A stretch of DNA of 64,000 nt from Saonia flava (GTDB lineage Bacteria > Bacteroidota > Bacteroidia > Flavobacteriales > Flavobacteriaceae), in NCBI RefSeq assembly GCF_011927795.1, contig NZ_JAATJJ010000001.1:744001-808000 (forward strand), in the 5' to 3' direction. A program made the position numbers and the translations under genes. Of the stretch, positions 1 through 10,026 are shown piece by piece. Position 1 is the first letter of the stretch. Each line of letters begins with the position of its first letter. The notes under the pieces were generated by a model. The model did no database searches, was not told where the DNA came from, and saw only the letters and a list, made by a program, of their open reading frames with translations.

Positions 1-46
1 TTCTCCAAAGGTTCCGCCAAGCGATTTTTAGATAACTTTTAAACAT
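1..46 (-). CDS. FtsX-like permease P11, N-terminal fragment cut by window edge
   Basis: The last 46 bases read on the minus strand give ATG followed by codons for MFKSYLKIAWRNLWR, which is the N-terminal signature shared by the permeases upstream (compare MFKNHIKIAWRNLK in P8). It lies 21 nt after the stop of P10, behind the same short leader that precedes the other permeases. The array therefore continues past the left edge of the window. Only about 15 codons are visible, so neither its length nor its integrity can be judged. Confidence 0.8.
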   Translation of the reverse strand, partial: MFKSYLKIAWRNLWR

Positions 47-67
47 GGTTTTCGTTTTTTGATTGGT

Positions 68-2515
68 TTATTCTGTTCTTAAACTTTTTACTGGGTTTGC
101 ATTTGCAGCTGCAATGGTCCGAATACTTATGATTGCCAGTGCAACCAAAAGCATTGCAATTCCGCTAATGCCAAAAATCCACCAACTTATATCTGTTTTG
201 TAAGCAAAATCCTGTAACCAATTATCCATACCGTACCAAGCAATTGGGGCGGCGATGACAAAGGCTATACTAACCAAAACCAAAAACTCCTTGCACAGTA
301 ATAGGTTGAGTTGCACCAAAGAGGCTCCCAATACTTTCCGTATTCCAATTTCCTTGGTTCTCCTTTCCGTTGTATACACAACCAATCCCAAAAGACCCAG
401 GCAACTAATGGCTATGGAAAGACCTGTTGCCCAATTTAAAAGAACTGATGTTCTACGTTCTTGTTCATAGAATCTCCTTACCATATCGTCCATGAAATTT
501 ACTTCAATATCGGAATCGGCATACACCTTATCCCATACCTTTTCAATTTGCGTAATTGTTTGAGGCCAATTTTGTGAATCATTGGCTTCCAATGAAAAAT
601 GAATGGTGTTAAACCTTGAGCGATTATTCCAGCCCCAGTCTCCAGCAAAGGCCATTGGCTCAATCCCCGCCTTTAGCGTACGCTGATTAAAATCTTCCAT
701 CACTCCAACAATTGGGTAAGGTTCGTCACTCATTTTAAGTACCTCACCCAAAACATCCTGGGGGTTATTAAAACCTAACAACTTCATATAGGTTTCATTG
801 ATTACCATTTCCTTGATAGTGTCATTTAATTGCTGCCGACCGGCTATGAGTTCAATATCATATAGATTTAAATAGTTTTTATCACCATAAAGAAATTGTA
901 ATTCAGTATGAACTTCACTTTCATTTTTAAAATAAGTTACATGAGAAGTATTTGTGCTATTGGATGCGGGGGGATTACCACTTAGGCTTATTTCTTTTAT
1001 CCCTGGCAAGGCCCCAATCTCATTTAACAACCTTACTCTTTTTTCCATAGATTGATATTGCCATGGAGTTCTTATACTAGCAAGAGCCTCTGTCCTTATG
1101 CCCATATCTTTGGACATTAAAAAACTTAATTGTTTCCCAACCAGTAAAGTCCCAATAATGAATACCTGCGCAATTACAAATTGAAATACGGTTAGGTATT
1201 TTCTTAAAGCGGATTTATCCCCTTTGAATAAAGACTGGTTTTTAAGTACAGAGGCCGCTTTAAAATTTGACAGAACAAGAGCAGGATAAAATCCTGATAA
1301 AAAAGTTACCACAAGCAGCAGGATAAAAAGAATTGAAATAACTACTGGTTCAGAAAATATTTGAAAATCCAGTCCTGAAGGAATAAAATCTGAAAACAGC
1401 CTCAACAACCAAAATGAAAAGGCCAAGGAAAGTATGCCTGCTGCGAATGTCAATATAAAGGTTTCTCCCAAAAATTGAAACACCAGCTGTTTTTTAGAAC
1501 TGCCCAATGTTTTTCTAACCCCAATTTCTTTAGCACGTTGTGTTGCCTGTGCAGTATTAAGGTTTATAAAGTTTATACAGCCCAGTAACAGTAAAAATAA
1601 TGCAATACAGGCCAGACTTATCAATGTTGACTTACTGGCCCTACCAGTACTAAAATCAAATGTATAATAGTTGGTATCAAAATGCATATCCCCTAGTGGT
1701 TGCATATAAAACCTTCTTTTTTGACCAAAAGCAACAGTTTCAGGATCTTCATGTTCTTTTACAATTTTGTCCAATTCTTCCTGAATTGTGGTAACATTGG
1801 TACCATCCTCTAGCTTTAAAAACAATTGCGAAGCTGAACTTGTACTTCCCCATTGGGGGTCCCGTAGCAAATCGGACGAATCTAAATTACCGGCCGTTTC
1901 TACCGAAATAAACTCCTCAAAAATAATATCTGTTCGTTGTTCAAAATTGGCAACAATCCCAGTGACAGTTAATGGAACACTGTCATTGTACATCAACGTA
2001 CTACCAATTACATCTCCCATTAACTTATCTGGAAAATACATGCTAGCCCTATTTTTAGTTAGTACAACTTCATTCGGGTTTTCGAGTATATTCTCACCAG
2101 AACCTGCAAGCCACTTATAATCGAAAAGCCTAAAGTATTCACTATCGGCATACACAACGAATTCTGGGTTTTTGAATAATTGATCTGTCTTGGTATTTTG
2201 AACATTTAAGGGATACGTTAAGAACAAAGGGGAAACCACCTCCAAACCAGGTACATTTTCTTTTAAGGCAGGGGCCAAAGGAACTGTAACCCCAGGATTG
2301 TAAAAATTACCGTCTGGGTTGGAAAACTCAGTTGTTACACGATAAATTCGTTCCCCATCAGGGTGAAACTTGTCAAAGGTTAAATCGTAATATACCATTA
2401 GGCCTATAACAAAAGAAGCACTCAACCCAATAGCTAGACTACTAATTTTTATTAAAGAAAAAAACTTGTTCTTAGAAATACTTCTATACGCTGTTTTTAA
2501 AAGGTTCTTTAACAT
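68..2515 (-). CDS. FtsX/MacB-PCD permease P10 (815 aa)
   Basis: Predicted inner-membrane permease of the MacB/LolC/FtsX superfamily. These proteins do not pump a solute through a channel: they couple cytoplasmic ATP hydrolysis to movements of a periplasmic domain. The layout is doubled: TM1 (about 20-43), periplasmic domain 1, an FtsX module with three TMs (about 295-412), TM5 (about 440-462), periplasmic domain 2, and a second FtsX module (about 693-805). Each FtsX module carries the cytoplasmic motif KEIGVRKTLGSS or KEIGIRKVLGAS. It ends in NPVKSLRTE, the tail common to most members. Its first periplasmic domain (YYTFDFSTGRAS before TM2) is the most divergent of the set. It starts 10 nt after P9, so co-transcription is likely. 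The substrate is unknown. Confidence 0.9.
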   Translation of the reverse strand: MLKNLLKTAYRSISKNKFFSLIKISSLAIGLSASFVIGLMVYYDLTFDKFHPDGERIYRVTTEFSNPDGNFYNPGVTVPLAPALKENVPGLEVVSPLFLTYPLNVQNTKTDQLFKNPEFVVYADSEYFRLFDYKWLAGSGENILENPNEVVLTKNRASMYFPDKLMGDVIGSTLMYNDSVPLTVTGIVANFEQRTDIIFEEFISVETAGNLDSSDLLRDPQWGSTSSASQLFLKLEDGTNVTTIQEELDKIVKEHEDPETVAFGQKRRFYMQPLGDMHFDTNYYTFDFSTGRASKSTLISLACIALFLLLLGCINFINLNTAQATQRAKEIGVRKTLGSSKKQLVFQFLGETFILTFAAGILSLAFSFWLLRLFSDFIPSGLDFQIFSEPVVISILFILLLVVTFLSGFYPALVLSNFKAASVLKNQSLFKGDKSALRKYLTVFQFVIAQVFIIGTLLVGKQLSFLMSKDMGIRTEALASIRTPWQYQSMEKRVRLLNEIGALPGIKEISLSGNPPASNSTNTSHVTYFKNESEVHTELQFLYGDKNYLNLYDIELIAGRQQLNDTIKEMVINETYMKLLGFNNPQDVLGEVLKMSDEPYPIVGVMEDFNQRTLKAGIEPMAFAGDWGWNNRSRFNTIHFSLEANDSQNWPQTITQIEKVWDKVYADSDIEVNFMDDMVRRFYEQERRTSVLLNWATGLSIAISCLGLLGLVVYTTERRTKEIGIRKVLGASLVQLNLLLCKEFLVLVSIAFVIAAPIAWYGMDNWLQDFAYKTDISWWIFGISGIAMLLVALAIISIRTIAAANANPVKSLRTE

Positions 2516-2525
2516 GTCCTAAATT

Positions 2526-4961
2526 TTATTCTGTCCTTAAACTTTTTACAGGGTTCACAATTGCAGCCTTTATGCTTTGATAACTCACTGTTACAACTGA
2601 AATTAAGATCGCCAAAAATGCTGCCAAGGCAAACACCCACCAAGGGAAATCTATTCGGTATGAGAAATCCTCCAACCATTTATTCATGGCGAACCAACCT
2701 AATGGGAGTGATATCAAAATGGCCACACCTACAAGTTTTAAAAAATCCAATGTAAGCTTCAGTGATATTTGCCCCACTGTGGCACCCAATACTTTGCGAA
2801 CGCCAATTTCCTTGACCCGCTTTTCTGCATTAAATGCCGCCAGGCCAAAGAGGCCAAGACAGGCTATTATGAGGGAAAGCACCGTGAAAATAATGAAAAT
2901 GTTCCCGAGCCTTTGTTCACTTTCGTAAGTGTCATTAAAGGCATCATCCATAAAATAATAATCAAAGGGCTGGCCGGGGACAACATCTTCCCAAACACTT
3001 TTAATTTGCGATATTGCATTGGTAAAATCTCCAGCCTGTATTTTTACGGCCATGGCATAGGCATTATCCTCTAAATGAAGACTAAGTGCATCTATCTCTT
3101 CTTTTAAGGAGGAAAAATGAAAATCCTTTATCACACCAATTATATTGAAAAAGCTAGGATTCTCGCGAGAGAAATCAGGAGTATAACGTTTGCCAATAGC
3201 TTCCTGTGGACTTAGCTTCATTATCTTAACGGCCGTTTCATTCACGATAATTGCTGTGGAATCATTACCGAAGTTCTTATCAAAATTACGGCCTGCCACA
3301 AATTCAAAATCCATGGTGGAAACATAATCATGATCAACTCCCCATTGCTGCATACTCACCGCACTTTCTTGATCGGTAAGCCCTTCTTCTGGACTAAAAG
3401 TGGAATCACTTCTGCTAGATGGAGTTGGAAAATAACTGCTCAAGGTGGCATTCTTTACAAAACCCAATTGTTTTACTTGGTCTTTAAAGGATGTTACTTT
3501 AGACCCTGCGGCATAAACATCATTTACAATAAGCACCTGATCTTTAGAGAATCCCAAATCTTTTCCCTGTATATATTTTAATTGTTGATACACCACTAAG
3601 GTGCTTACTATTAAAAAAACCGAAATGGCAAATTGAAAAACAACAAGAGAGTTTCTTACTTTTCCACCACCGGCACTACTCTGTCCTCCTCCTTTCAATA
3701 CTTTAACAGGCATAAAGCGTGACATAAAAAATGCAGGGTAACTGCCCGAAAACAGCCCCAGAAAAATGACCAGCCCAATTAGAATCAACCAGAAAAAAGG
3801 GTTTGCAAAAGGAATGGATATATCTTTATTTGCAAGTGAATTGAAAAATGGTAGGGCTATCAATGCAAATACCAAGGCCAAGGCCAATGATAAAAAGGAA
3901 ATCAATCCTGATTCCACCAAAAACTGCCTTACTAAATCAATTTTGTTGGATCCAAGTGTCTTTCTAACACCAACCTCCTTTGCACGCTTTAGGGAATGAG
4001 CAGTGGACAGGTTCATAAAATTCACACTAGCCAAAACAATGAGAAAAATGGCGATGAACGAAAGAATATAAATACTTTGAATATCATTGTTGGGACTAAT
4101 TTCAGCCACTAGGTCAGAATGTAAATGAATGTCCGTCAGGGGAATTGTACTATATATCAAATGGTTTCCTGCTGCCTTAAATTGCTCCTCCGTAATGCCG
4201 GGCATAAACTGCTGCACTCCTGGCACCACATATTTGCCCAAAAATCCTTGTAGCGGTTCTTGCATAGCAGCAACATTAGCAGAAGGAATTAATTTCATAT
4301 AGGTTTGGTAGTTATTACTGCCCCAATTCACAACCTTAGAGTCATCATATCCTTCCATAGACTCAAAAATGGAATAATCCCTTAAAAATGAATTTCTTGG
4401 AAAATCATCAACAACTCCAACTACTGTATAGGTTTCAGAATTGTTCAACAATAAATTTTGACCAATGGCATCGGAAACTCCAAAATGCTTTTCAGCAGCG
4501 GTTTTGGTCATGACCAGCGTATTGGGATCTTTTAAGGCAGTCTTTACATCCCCTGCCAGTAATTTTATCCCGAACATTTCAAAAAAGGTAGGGTCTACAT
4601 AAGTGGTCTGTTCTTCTTTTACATTGGCTTCTGCATCTGATTTTCTGACTAGTGCACTGCCCCTTGTTCTAAAACGTGTGACCAATTCAACTTCGGAAAA
4701 ATCGCTTTTTAAGGCCTCTGCCATAGGTGCCGGACTTACGGCATACTTTCTGGCATCCCCTCCAAACTTAATGTCCCCATTTATTCGATGAATGCGATCT
4801 GCATCCGCAAACATTTTGTCATAGCTCAATTCATCATAGATGTATAATGAAATAAGAAGGAACCCGGCCATACCAATGGCAAGGCCAAAAGTGTTTAAAA
4901 AAGTAAAAAAAGGCTGTTTTTTTAAACTTCTCCATGCAATTTTAATGTGATTTTTAAACAT
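2526..4961 (-). CDS. FtsX/MacB-PCD permease P9 (811 aa)
   Basis: Full-length double-module permease: TM1 about 20-43, periplasmic domain 1 with the VVGVVDDFPRNS turn, FtsX module 1 with VNFMNLSTA and KEVGVRKTLGSN, periplasmic domain 2 with GVIKDFHFSS, FtsX module 2 with KEIGVRKVLGAT, and tail NPVKSLRTE. A glycine-rich cytoplasmic linker (GGGQSSAGGGK, about residue 425) precedes TM5. Its first periplasmic domain ends in IHLHSDLVAEISPNNDIQ and groups with P3. It is the first gene after the 274-nt gap that holds a permease relic, so its nearest upstream neighbour was once another permease. Function is inferred from family only. Confidence 0.92.
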   Translation of the reverse strand: MFKNHIKIAWRSLKKQPFFTFLNTFGLAIGMAGFLLISLYIYDELSYDKMFADADRIHRINGDIKFGGDARKYAVSPAPMAEALKSDFSEVELVTRFRTRGSALVRKSDAEANVKEEQTTYVDPTFFEMFGIKLLAGDVKTALKDPNTLVMTKTAAEKHFGVSDAIGQNLLLNNSETYTVVGVVDDFPRNSFLRDYSIFESMEGYDDSKVVNWGSNNYQTYMKLIPSANVAAMQEPLQGFLGKYVVPGVQQFMPGITEEQFKAAGNHLIYSTIPLTDIHLHSDLVAEISPNNDIQSIYILSFIAIFLIVLASVNFMNLSTAHSLKRAKEVGVRKTLGSNKIDLVRQFLVESGLISFLSLALALVFALIALPFFNSLANKDISIPFANPFFWLILIGLVIFLGLFSGSYPAFFMSRFMPVKVLKGGGQSSAGGGKVRNSLVVFQFAISVFLIVSTLVVYQQLKYIQGKDLGFSKDQVLIVNDVYAAGSKVTSFKDQVKQLGFVKNATLSSYFPTPSSRSDSTFSPEEGLTDQESAVSMQQWGVDHDYVSTMDFEFVAGRNFDKNFGNDSTAIIVNETAVKIMKLSPQEAIGKRYTPDFSRENPSFFNIIGVIKDFHFSSLKEEIDALSLHLEDNAYAMAVKIQAGDFTNAISQIKSVWEDVVPGQPFDYYFMDDAFNDTYESEQRLGNIFIIFTVLSLIIACLGLFGLAAFNAEKRVKEIGVRKVLGATVGQISLKLTLDFLKLVGVAILISLPLGWFAMNKWLEDFSYRIDFPWWVFALAAFLAILISVVTVSYQSIKAAIVNPVKSLRTE

Positions 4962-4980
4962 GATTTCTCGTTTTTTGATA

Positions 4981-5043
4981 TTATTTTGCTTGTAAACTTT
5001 TTACATGATTTCTAATAATTACTTTCAAAGCGTTGTCTTGGAT
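4981..5043 (-). pseudogene. C-terminal relic of a deleted FtsX permease
   Basis: Read on the minus strand, the 20 codons before the TAA at 4983-4981 encode a peptide ending ALKVIIRNHVKSLQAK. Against the C-termini of intact members (for example SIKAAIVNPVKSLQTE in P5) it matches at VKSLQ and at K, I and N upstream. The DNA shares the exact block gtaaactttttac with the ends of P5 (13008-13021) and other members. It sits just where the previous gene of the array should end, 19 nt before the P9 start and behind the same T-rich leader. The open frame stops at an in-frame TAG at about 5074, and no permease sequence is recognisable upstream. I read this as the scar of a lost permease. Confidence 0.8.
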
Positions 5044-5179
5044 ATTAAAACATATACCCAACCCTAAGTTCTATGTATAAAGAATTCAATCCTAATTTCA
5101 TGCCATATTATTAAATCCCATTAAATCAATTAGTTAAAGCATTTTTAACGAAATATAATCTCTTGAAGTGTAAAATAAT

Positions 5180-5196
5180 TTGACAAAAAATGTCAA
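5180..5196. repeat. Inverted repeat in the P8-P9 gap
   Basis: TTGACA and TGTCAA are separated by five A residues. They are flanked at 5168 by GTGTAAAAT and at 5202 by TATACA. These half-sites resemble the dyads upstream of tolC but have different spacing. It lies in the only long gap among the permeases after P1, so it could mark an internal control point or belong to the degraded gene. I see no sigma-54 box here. Confidence 0.35.
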
Positions 5197-5235
5197 CTAT
5201 TTATACAGTTCTTTTTGTAAAAAAAGAAGTCAGCT

Positions 5236-7623
5236 TTACTCCTTTCGAAGACTTTTTACCGGATTTACAATTGCAGCTTTAATTGATTGAAAACTTACGG
5301 TGAACAGAGCTATTGCTAAGGCAATAATGCCTGCAATAACAAACACTGACCAATTCATTTCAATACGATAGGCAAATTTTTGCAACCAATTCTGCATACC
5401 AAAATAAGCCAAGGGAAAGGCAATGACCATGGCCATACCCACAAGTTTTAAAAAATCCTTTGAGAGCATTTGGGTAATGCCTAAAACACTAGCACCCAAA
5501 ACCTTTCTTACCCCTATTTCCTTTTTTCGTTGTTCTGCGGTAAATGCAGCCAGCCCAAAAAGACCTAAACAAGCCACAAAAATGGCCAATAGACAAAAAA
5601 CAAGACCTATATTGGCGGCTTTTCTTTCACGTATATAGAGTGTCTCCATCTTTTTATCCAGAAAAGTATACTCAAATGCTGAGTCGGGCACAACCTTTTG
5701 AAAAATAGACTCAAGCTCACTAAGAGTGTTAGAAAGTGCTGCATTACTTAATCGTACCAGCAGATATGATTTTGGCTCCCTATTGCCGTTATGAAAAGCA
5801 TAGGCCCCTATTGGTTTATGTAACGATTCAAAATTAAAATCATCTACAACACCAATGATATAGGCATTGTTTCCCAACCACATATTCACCTGCTTTCCCA
5901 CGGCTTCCTCTGGACTATATCCTAAGTAATCTATTGCTTTTTTATTCAAGACAACATCAACCAAGGTATCACCTTCTTGCTTAACCTTTGGCAAAGTTTT
6001 CCCCGCCAGTAACTTTAACTGTAGAACATCTGTAATACTAGCATCAGAAACATTGGTCTGTATATTCAAACCTTGTTCATCGTTCTGGTCTTTAAAAATA
6101 GAACGGCCACTTACATCAAGGCCTGGAAAACCTTGTGCCATACCTACTTCTGACACCGTAGTTAGTGCTTTAAACTCTTGAATAAGAGCTTGTTTATTAG
6201 CATCAATACTTACGCCTCCTGTGGAAATGGCAATTACATTTTCCGGGTTATATCCTAAGCTTTTGTCTTGCATATAACGAATTTGTTGATATACCACAAG
6301 TACGCCGACAATTAGAATTACTGAAGCGGCAAACTGCAAAACGACCAGCCCTTTTCGTATTAAACCATTTCCTCCTCCATTTGATTTGTCATTTAATATT
6401 TTCTTTGGGGAAAAACGTGAAAGATGAAATGCCGGGTAAGAACCTGAAACTAATGTTGTAAATACCCAAAACAATATAATACCAATTGCAAATTCAAAAC
6501 GAAAAAGGTATTCCAATTGTAAATCGCTATTGGTAAGTTTATTAAAAATAGGCATCAGAATAACAGCAAAAAGTATCCCAATAGACAATGCTATGAATGT
6601 GATGAAACCAGTTTCTGCATAAAATCTACCTATTAAATTAGATATTGAAGCGCCCAAGGTTTTATTAATTCCCACATCCTTAGCTCGTTTTTGGGAGCGT
6701 GCGGTCATTAAATTCATATAATTGACACAGGCAATCACAAGAATCAAAATAGCAAGAAAGGACAGGTTCCTAATTTCCTTTATGTCACCAATTCGGGAGG
6801 CATATGTCTCGGAGTAATCTGAAGAGTACAGATGAACCTTTGACAAGGGTTGCAGAGAGAAGGTAAACCATTGGCCGTCTTTATCCACATTTTTATCCAA
6901 TACTTGCTGCATTTGATTTTCAGCAGAAGCCACCGATGCATTGGAATTGAGCAGTAAATAGGTTTCAAAACTCGAATTGCCCCAACTTGGATTTTTGGAA
7001 AAATATGTTGTACCGAACGACGCTATTAAATTACAATCAAGTGTACTATTAGACGCAAAATCCTTAAAAACCCCTACAACTTCCAACTGGTCCTTATTGT
7101 CTACTTTAATCGATTGACCTATAGGATTTTTTACGCCAAAATATTTCTTTGCAGTACTTTCAGATATTGTTACGGTATTTGGTCTTTTTAAGGCCTCTTC
7201 ACCATTTCCCTCTATCATTTCAATATCAAAAATGCCGAACAACTCAGGGTCGCACCAAAAAAGGCCTTTCTCCAAAAAATTGGTATTATCTACATTGATA
7301 AATGCTGTTTCTCCAAAATTGTGTTTTAGCATTCGGGCCCCATATTTTATAGCAGGGGCATCATTTTTTAAAGCTGGAACCAAAGCTGCTGGAGCCTTGC
7401 ACCAAACCTCACTATTGAACATATCACCTTCGGTATTTACCAATACCCGATAGATATTTTCTTTTTTGGCATACCCATTATTAAAACTAAATTCAAAACT
7501 TACAAAGGCAAATAGCAAAATAGTAATGGTGAGACCAATAGATAGCCCTAAAATATTAAGCACCGAAAACATCCTGTCATTCTTTAGGTTCCGCCAAGCT
7601 ATTTTAATGTGGTTTTTAAACAT
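5236..7623 (-). CDS. FtsX/MacB-PCD permease P8 (795 aa)
   Basis: Complete member of the array. TM1 is at about 20-43. FtsX module 1 has CVNYMNLMTA and the variant KDVGINKTLGAS (N in place of the usual R), and module 2 has KEIGVRKVLGAS. The periplasmic domains show VVGVFKDFASNS and IGVVDDFNFES turns. The tail is NPVKSLRKE, the only member ending in KE rather than TE. It begins 33 nt after P7. The next intact gene downstream is 274 nt away beyond the relic, so transcription may weaken or restart there. The role is an ATP-driven periplasmic remodelling permease by family, with unknown substrate. Confidence 0.92.
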   Translation of the reverse strand: MFKNHIKIAWRNLKNDRMFSVLNILGLSIGLTITILLFAFVSFEFSFNNGYAKKENIYRVLVNTEGDMFNSEVWCKAPAALVPALKNDAPAIKYGARMLKHNFGETAFINVDNTNFLEKGLFWCDPELFGIFDIEMIEGNGEEALKRPNTVTISESTAKKYFGVKNPIGQSIKVDNKDQLEVVGVFKDFASNSTLDCNLIASFGTTYFSKNPSWGNSSFETYLLLNSNASVASAENQMQQVLDKNVDKDGQWFTFSLQPLSKVHLYSSDYSETYASRIGDIKEIRNLSFLAILILVIACVNYMNLMTARSQKRAKDVGINKTLGASISNLIGRFYAETGFITFIALSIGILFAVILMPIFNKLTNSDLQLEYLFRFEFAIGIILFWVFTTLVSGSYPAFHLSRFSPKKILNDKSNGGGNGLIRKGLVVLQFAASVILIVGVLVVYQQIRYMQDKSLGYNPENVIAISTGGVSIDANKQALIQEFKALTTVSEVGMAQGFPGLDVSGRSIFKDQNDEQGLNIQTNVSDASITDVLQLKLLAGKTLPKVKQEGDTLVDVVLNKKAIDYLGYSPEEAVGKQVNMWLGNNAYIIGVVDDFNFESLHKPIGAYAFHNGNREPKSYLLVRLSNAALSNTLSELESIFQKVVPDSAFEYTFLDKKMETLYIRERKAANIGLVFCLLAIFVACLGLFGLAAFTAEQRKKEIGVRKVLGASVLGITQMLSKDFLKLVGMAMVIAFPLAYFGMQNWLQKFAYRIEMNWSVFVIAGIIALAIALFTVSFQSIKAAIVNPVKSLRKE

Positions 7624-7656
7624 GGTTCTCTTTTTTAATGATTTGATTGATGATGA

Positions 7657-10026
7657 TTACTCTGTTTGTAGGCTTTTTACAGGGTTCACAATTGCCGATT
7701 TAATCGACTGAAAACCAACAGTAATCAATGTTATAATTAAAGCGAACCCCCCTGCCATGGCAAATACCCACCATTGGACCTCTATCTTATAGGCAAAATC
7801 TTCAAGCCAATTCGTAGTGAGAAAATAAGCGAGCGGTGAGGCAATAAGAAATGCAATAACAACTAGCTTCAAAAAGTCTTTAGAAAGCAAAGCAGTAATG
7901 TTGCCTACACTTGCACCCAATACTTTTCTAATTCCTATTTCTTTAATACGTTCTTTCGCCATAAAAGCCGCCAGACCAAAAAGCCCCATACAAGAAATAA
8001 AAATAGATATCAAAGCAAAATAATAGGTCAATGAGCCTGTAAGGGTTTCACTTTTATATTTTGTGGCATACTCTTCATCAACAAAACTGTAATGAAGCGG
8101 TACATCTGGCAATACCTTGGTAAATATCGATTCTAAAGATGTAAGGCCATTCTTAGTCTCATTCGCCTTTAATTTCACGAACATAGCGCCTGCATCTTTA
8201 GGATCTAAAAAGAAAATAGAGGGCTGTATTGCTTCATAAAGTGACCGATTGTGAAAATCTTTAAGAACACCAATAATCTGCCTTTGGCTACCCCAAACCT
8301 CAATAGTTTTGCCTACCGGGTCTTGAATATTCATAATTTCAACCGCCTTTTGATTGAGTACGATGTTCAAGGTATCTACAGTACCCTCTTTATAATAACT
8401 CCCATCGCTTAACGAAATCTCAAAAACATCTGGAAAATTATGTGCCGTCCAAAGCATTGAAAACTCAATATGTTCTTGATCCTCTCTTTTCCCAGCCCAA
8501 CTAACACCACTTGTAGAAGCTCCCATATCTAAAGGAGAAGGGCCCACTAAAGTAACATCGGTAATTCCATTAGAAGCAATCAATTCATTGTGTAAAACTT
8601 CATATTTATCGGTAAGTTTTTGATCTTGGTGAATGGATACGATATGATCTTTCTCGAGACCCAAATCTTTTTGATTAATAAAATTCACCTGCTGTTTTAC
8701 GACTATTGCTACCACTATCAATAAAATGGATAGCCCAAATTGAAGTACAACAAGTCCTTTTCTAAAGGAAATAGTATTCTTTTTTTCTTTACCCATTCCT
8801 TTTAAAGCCGAAATTGGTTTAAACGAAGAAATAACAATAGCTGGGTAAATTCCGGACAACAATGTGGTAATAATGAACACAAGTAAAATGCTGATCCAAA
8901 TACCAAGGTCTGTAGCACCAATGGCAAGATTCTTACCCGCAAAAACATTAATGCTGGGCAAGAGCATGAATGTTAACATATAAGCTATGACAAACGAGAT
9001 AAATGTAATTAGCGTGGTTTCGGTCATGAATTGACTTATTAGCGTGTTTTTTCTTGCGCCGATTACCTTTCTTACCCCAATTTCACCAGCCCTTTTTGTT
9101 GCATAAGCCGTAGATAGGTTTACGAAATTTATACAGGAAATTATTAGTAGAAAAATAGCCGCCCAAGTGAAAATTTGAACATATTCTATTCGGCCTCCGC
9201 TTACTTGAGCTTTTTCATTAAACTCACCATAGAGGTAGTCGTCAGAGAATTTTTGAAGAAAACAACCTTCTTTAACTTCGCCTTCAATATTGTTTTGAAA
9301 AAGTGTATTGAGTTTGGCTGAAACTTCTTGAACATTGGCCTTTTTCTGCAACAAGAAAGCTCCTTGCATACCATTGTTTCCCCACTCTAACATCCATTGA
9401 TTATCTTTTAAATACTTGTCAAAACTGAAATAAAAATCGTTTTGAATGGAGGAATGCCTTGGTAAGTTTTCATAAACGGCCTCGACCATAAAATCACCGT
9501 TGTCATGAATGGTTACGGTACTACCGATAGCTTGTTGCATCCAATTTTCACCCCAAAAACGTTTGGCCAGATTTTGAGAAATAGCAATAGCTTCTGGTTT
9601 TTTATCCAACTGGGTAATATCTCCAATTAGAACAGGAAACGAAAAACTGGCAAAAAGCCCGGAATTGGCAAAAGTGCCCGTTGCTCTATAGTCGGTATTA
9701 TCAACCTCTAAATTATCTTCAAAACTACGTCCTATTGTAATGTATTGCTCTATTTCAGGAATTTGCTCTTTTGCCGTTTTTAATAATTGGTAAGGTGCGC
9801 TTTCATAAACCTCGAACACACCCTCTTCTAAAGGTATTGTCCTTTTTACACGAAATAATTGATCATTATTTGCATGGAATTTATCCATGCTATATTCGTC
9901 ATACACCCATAGTAATAGAAGAAAAGAAACCGTTAAGGCTAAAGAAAGCCCAAGTACGTTTATTAGAAAGTACCCTTTATTTTTAAAAAGATTTCTCCAA
10001 GCGATTTTTAAATAGTTCTTTATCAT
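7657..10026 (-). CDS. FtsX/MacB-PCD permease P7 (789 aa)
   Basis: Shortest complete permease of the set, with the standard double layout (TM1 about 20-43, FtsX module 1 about 280-400, module 2 about 665-789). Motifs include CINFVNLSTA, GEIGVRKVIGAR (GE in place of KE) and KEIGIRKVLGAS, and the tail is NPVKSLQTE. Periplasmic domain 1 ends with DDYLYGEFNEKAQVSGGRI, which pairs it with P6 (SNYLYGNFENGNQVGGRI). Its ATG overlaps the TGA of the upstream GIN-like gene (ATGA, 10023-10026), so translation of the two is probably coupled. That ties the small secreted protein to this particular permease. Confidence 0.92.
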   Translation of the reverse strand: MIKNYLKIAWRNLFKNKGYFLINVLGLSLALTVSFLLLLWVYDEYSMDKFHANNDQLFRVKRTIPLEEGVFEVYESAPYQLLKTAKEQIPEIEQYITIGRSFEDNLEVDNTDYRATGTFANSGLFASFSFPVLIGDITQLDKKPEAIAISQNLAKRFWGENWMQQAIGSTVTIHDNGDFMVEAVYENLPRHSSIQNDFYFSFDKYLKDNQWMLEWGNNGMQGAFLLQKKANVQEVSAKLNTLFQNNIEGEVKEGCFLQKFSDDYLYGEFNEKAQVSGGRIEYVQIFTWAAIFLLIISCINFVNLSTAYATKRAGEIGVRKVIGARKNTLISQFMTETTLITFISFVIAYMLTFMLLPSINVFAGKNLAIGATDLGIWISILLVFIITTLLSGIYPAIVISSFKPISALKGMGKEKKNTISFRKGLVVLQFGLSILLIVVAIVVKQQVNFINQKDLGLEKDHIVSIHQDQKLTDKYEVLHNELIASNGITDVTLVGPSPLDMGASTSGVSWAGKREDQEHIEFSMLWTAHNFPDVFEISLSDGSYYKEGTVDTLNIVLNQKAVEIMNIQDPVGKTIEVWGSQRQIIGVLKDFHNRSLYEAIQPSIFFLDPKDAGAMFVKLKANETKNGLTSLESIFTKVLPDVPLHYSFVDEEYATKYKSETLTGSLTYYFALISIFISCMGLFGLAAFMAKERIKEIGIRKVLGASVGNITALLSKDFLKLVVIAFLIASPLAYFLTTNWLEDFAYKIEVQWWVFAMAGGFALIITLITVGFQSIKSAIVNPVKSLQTE

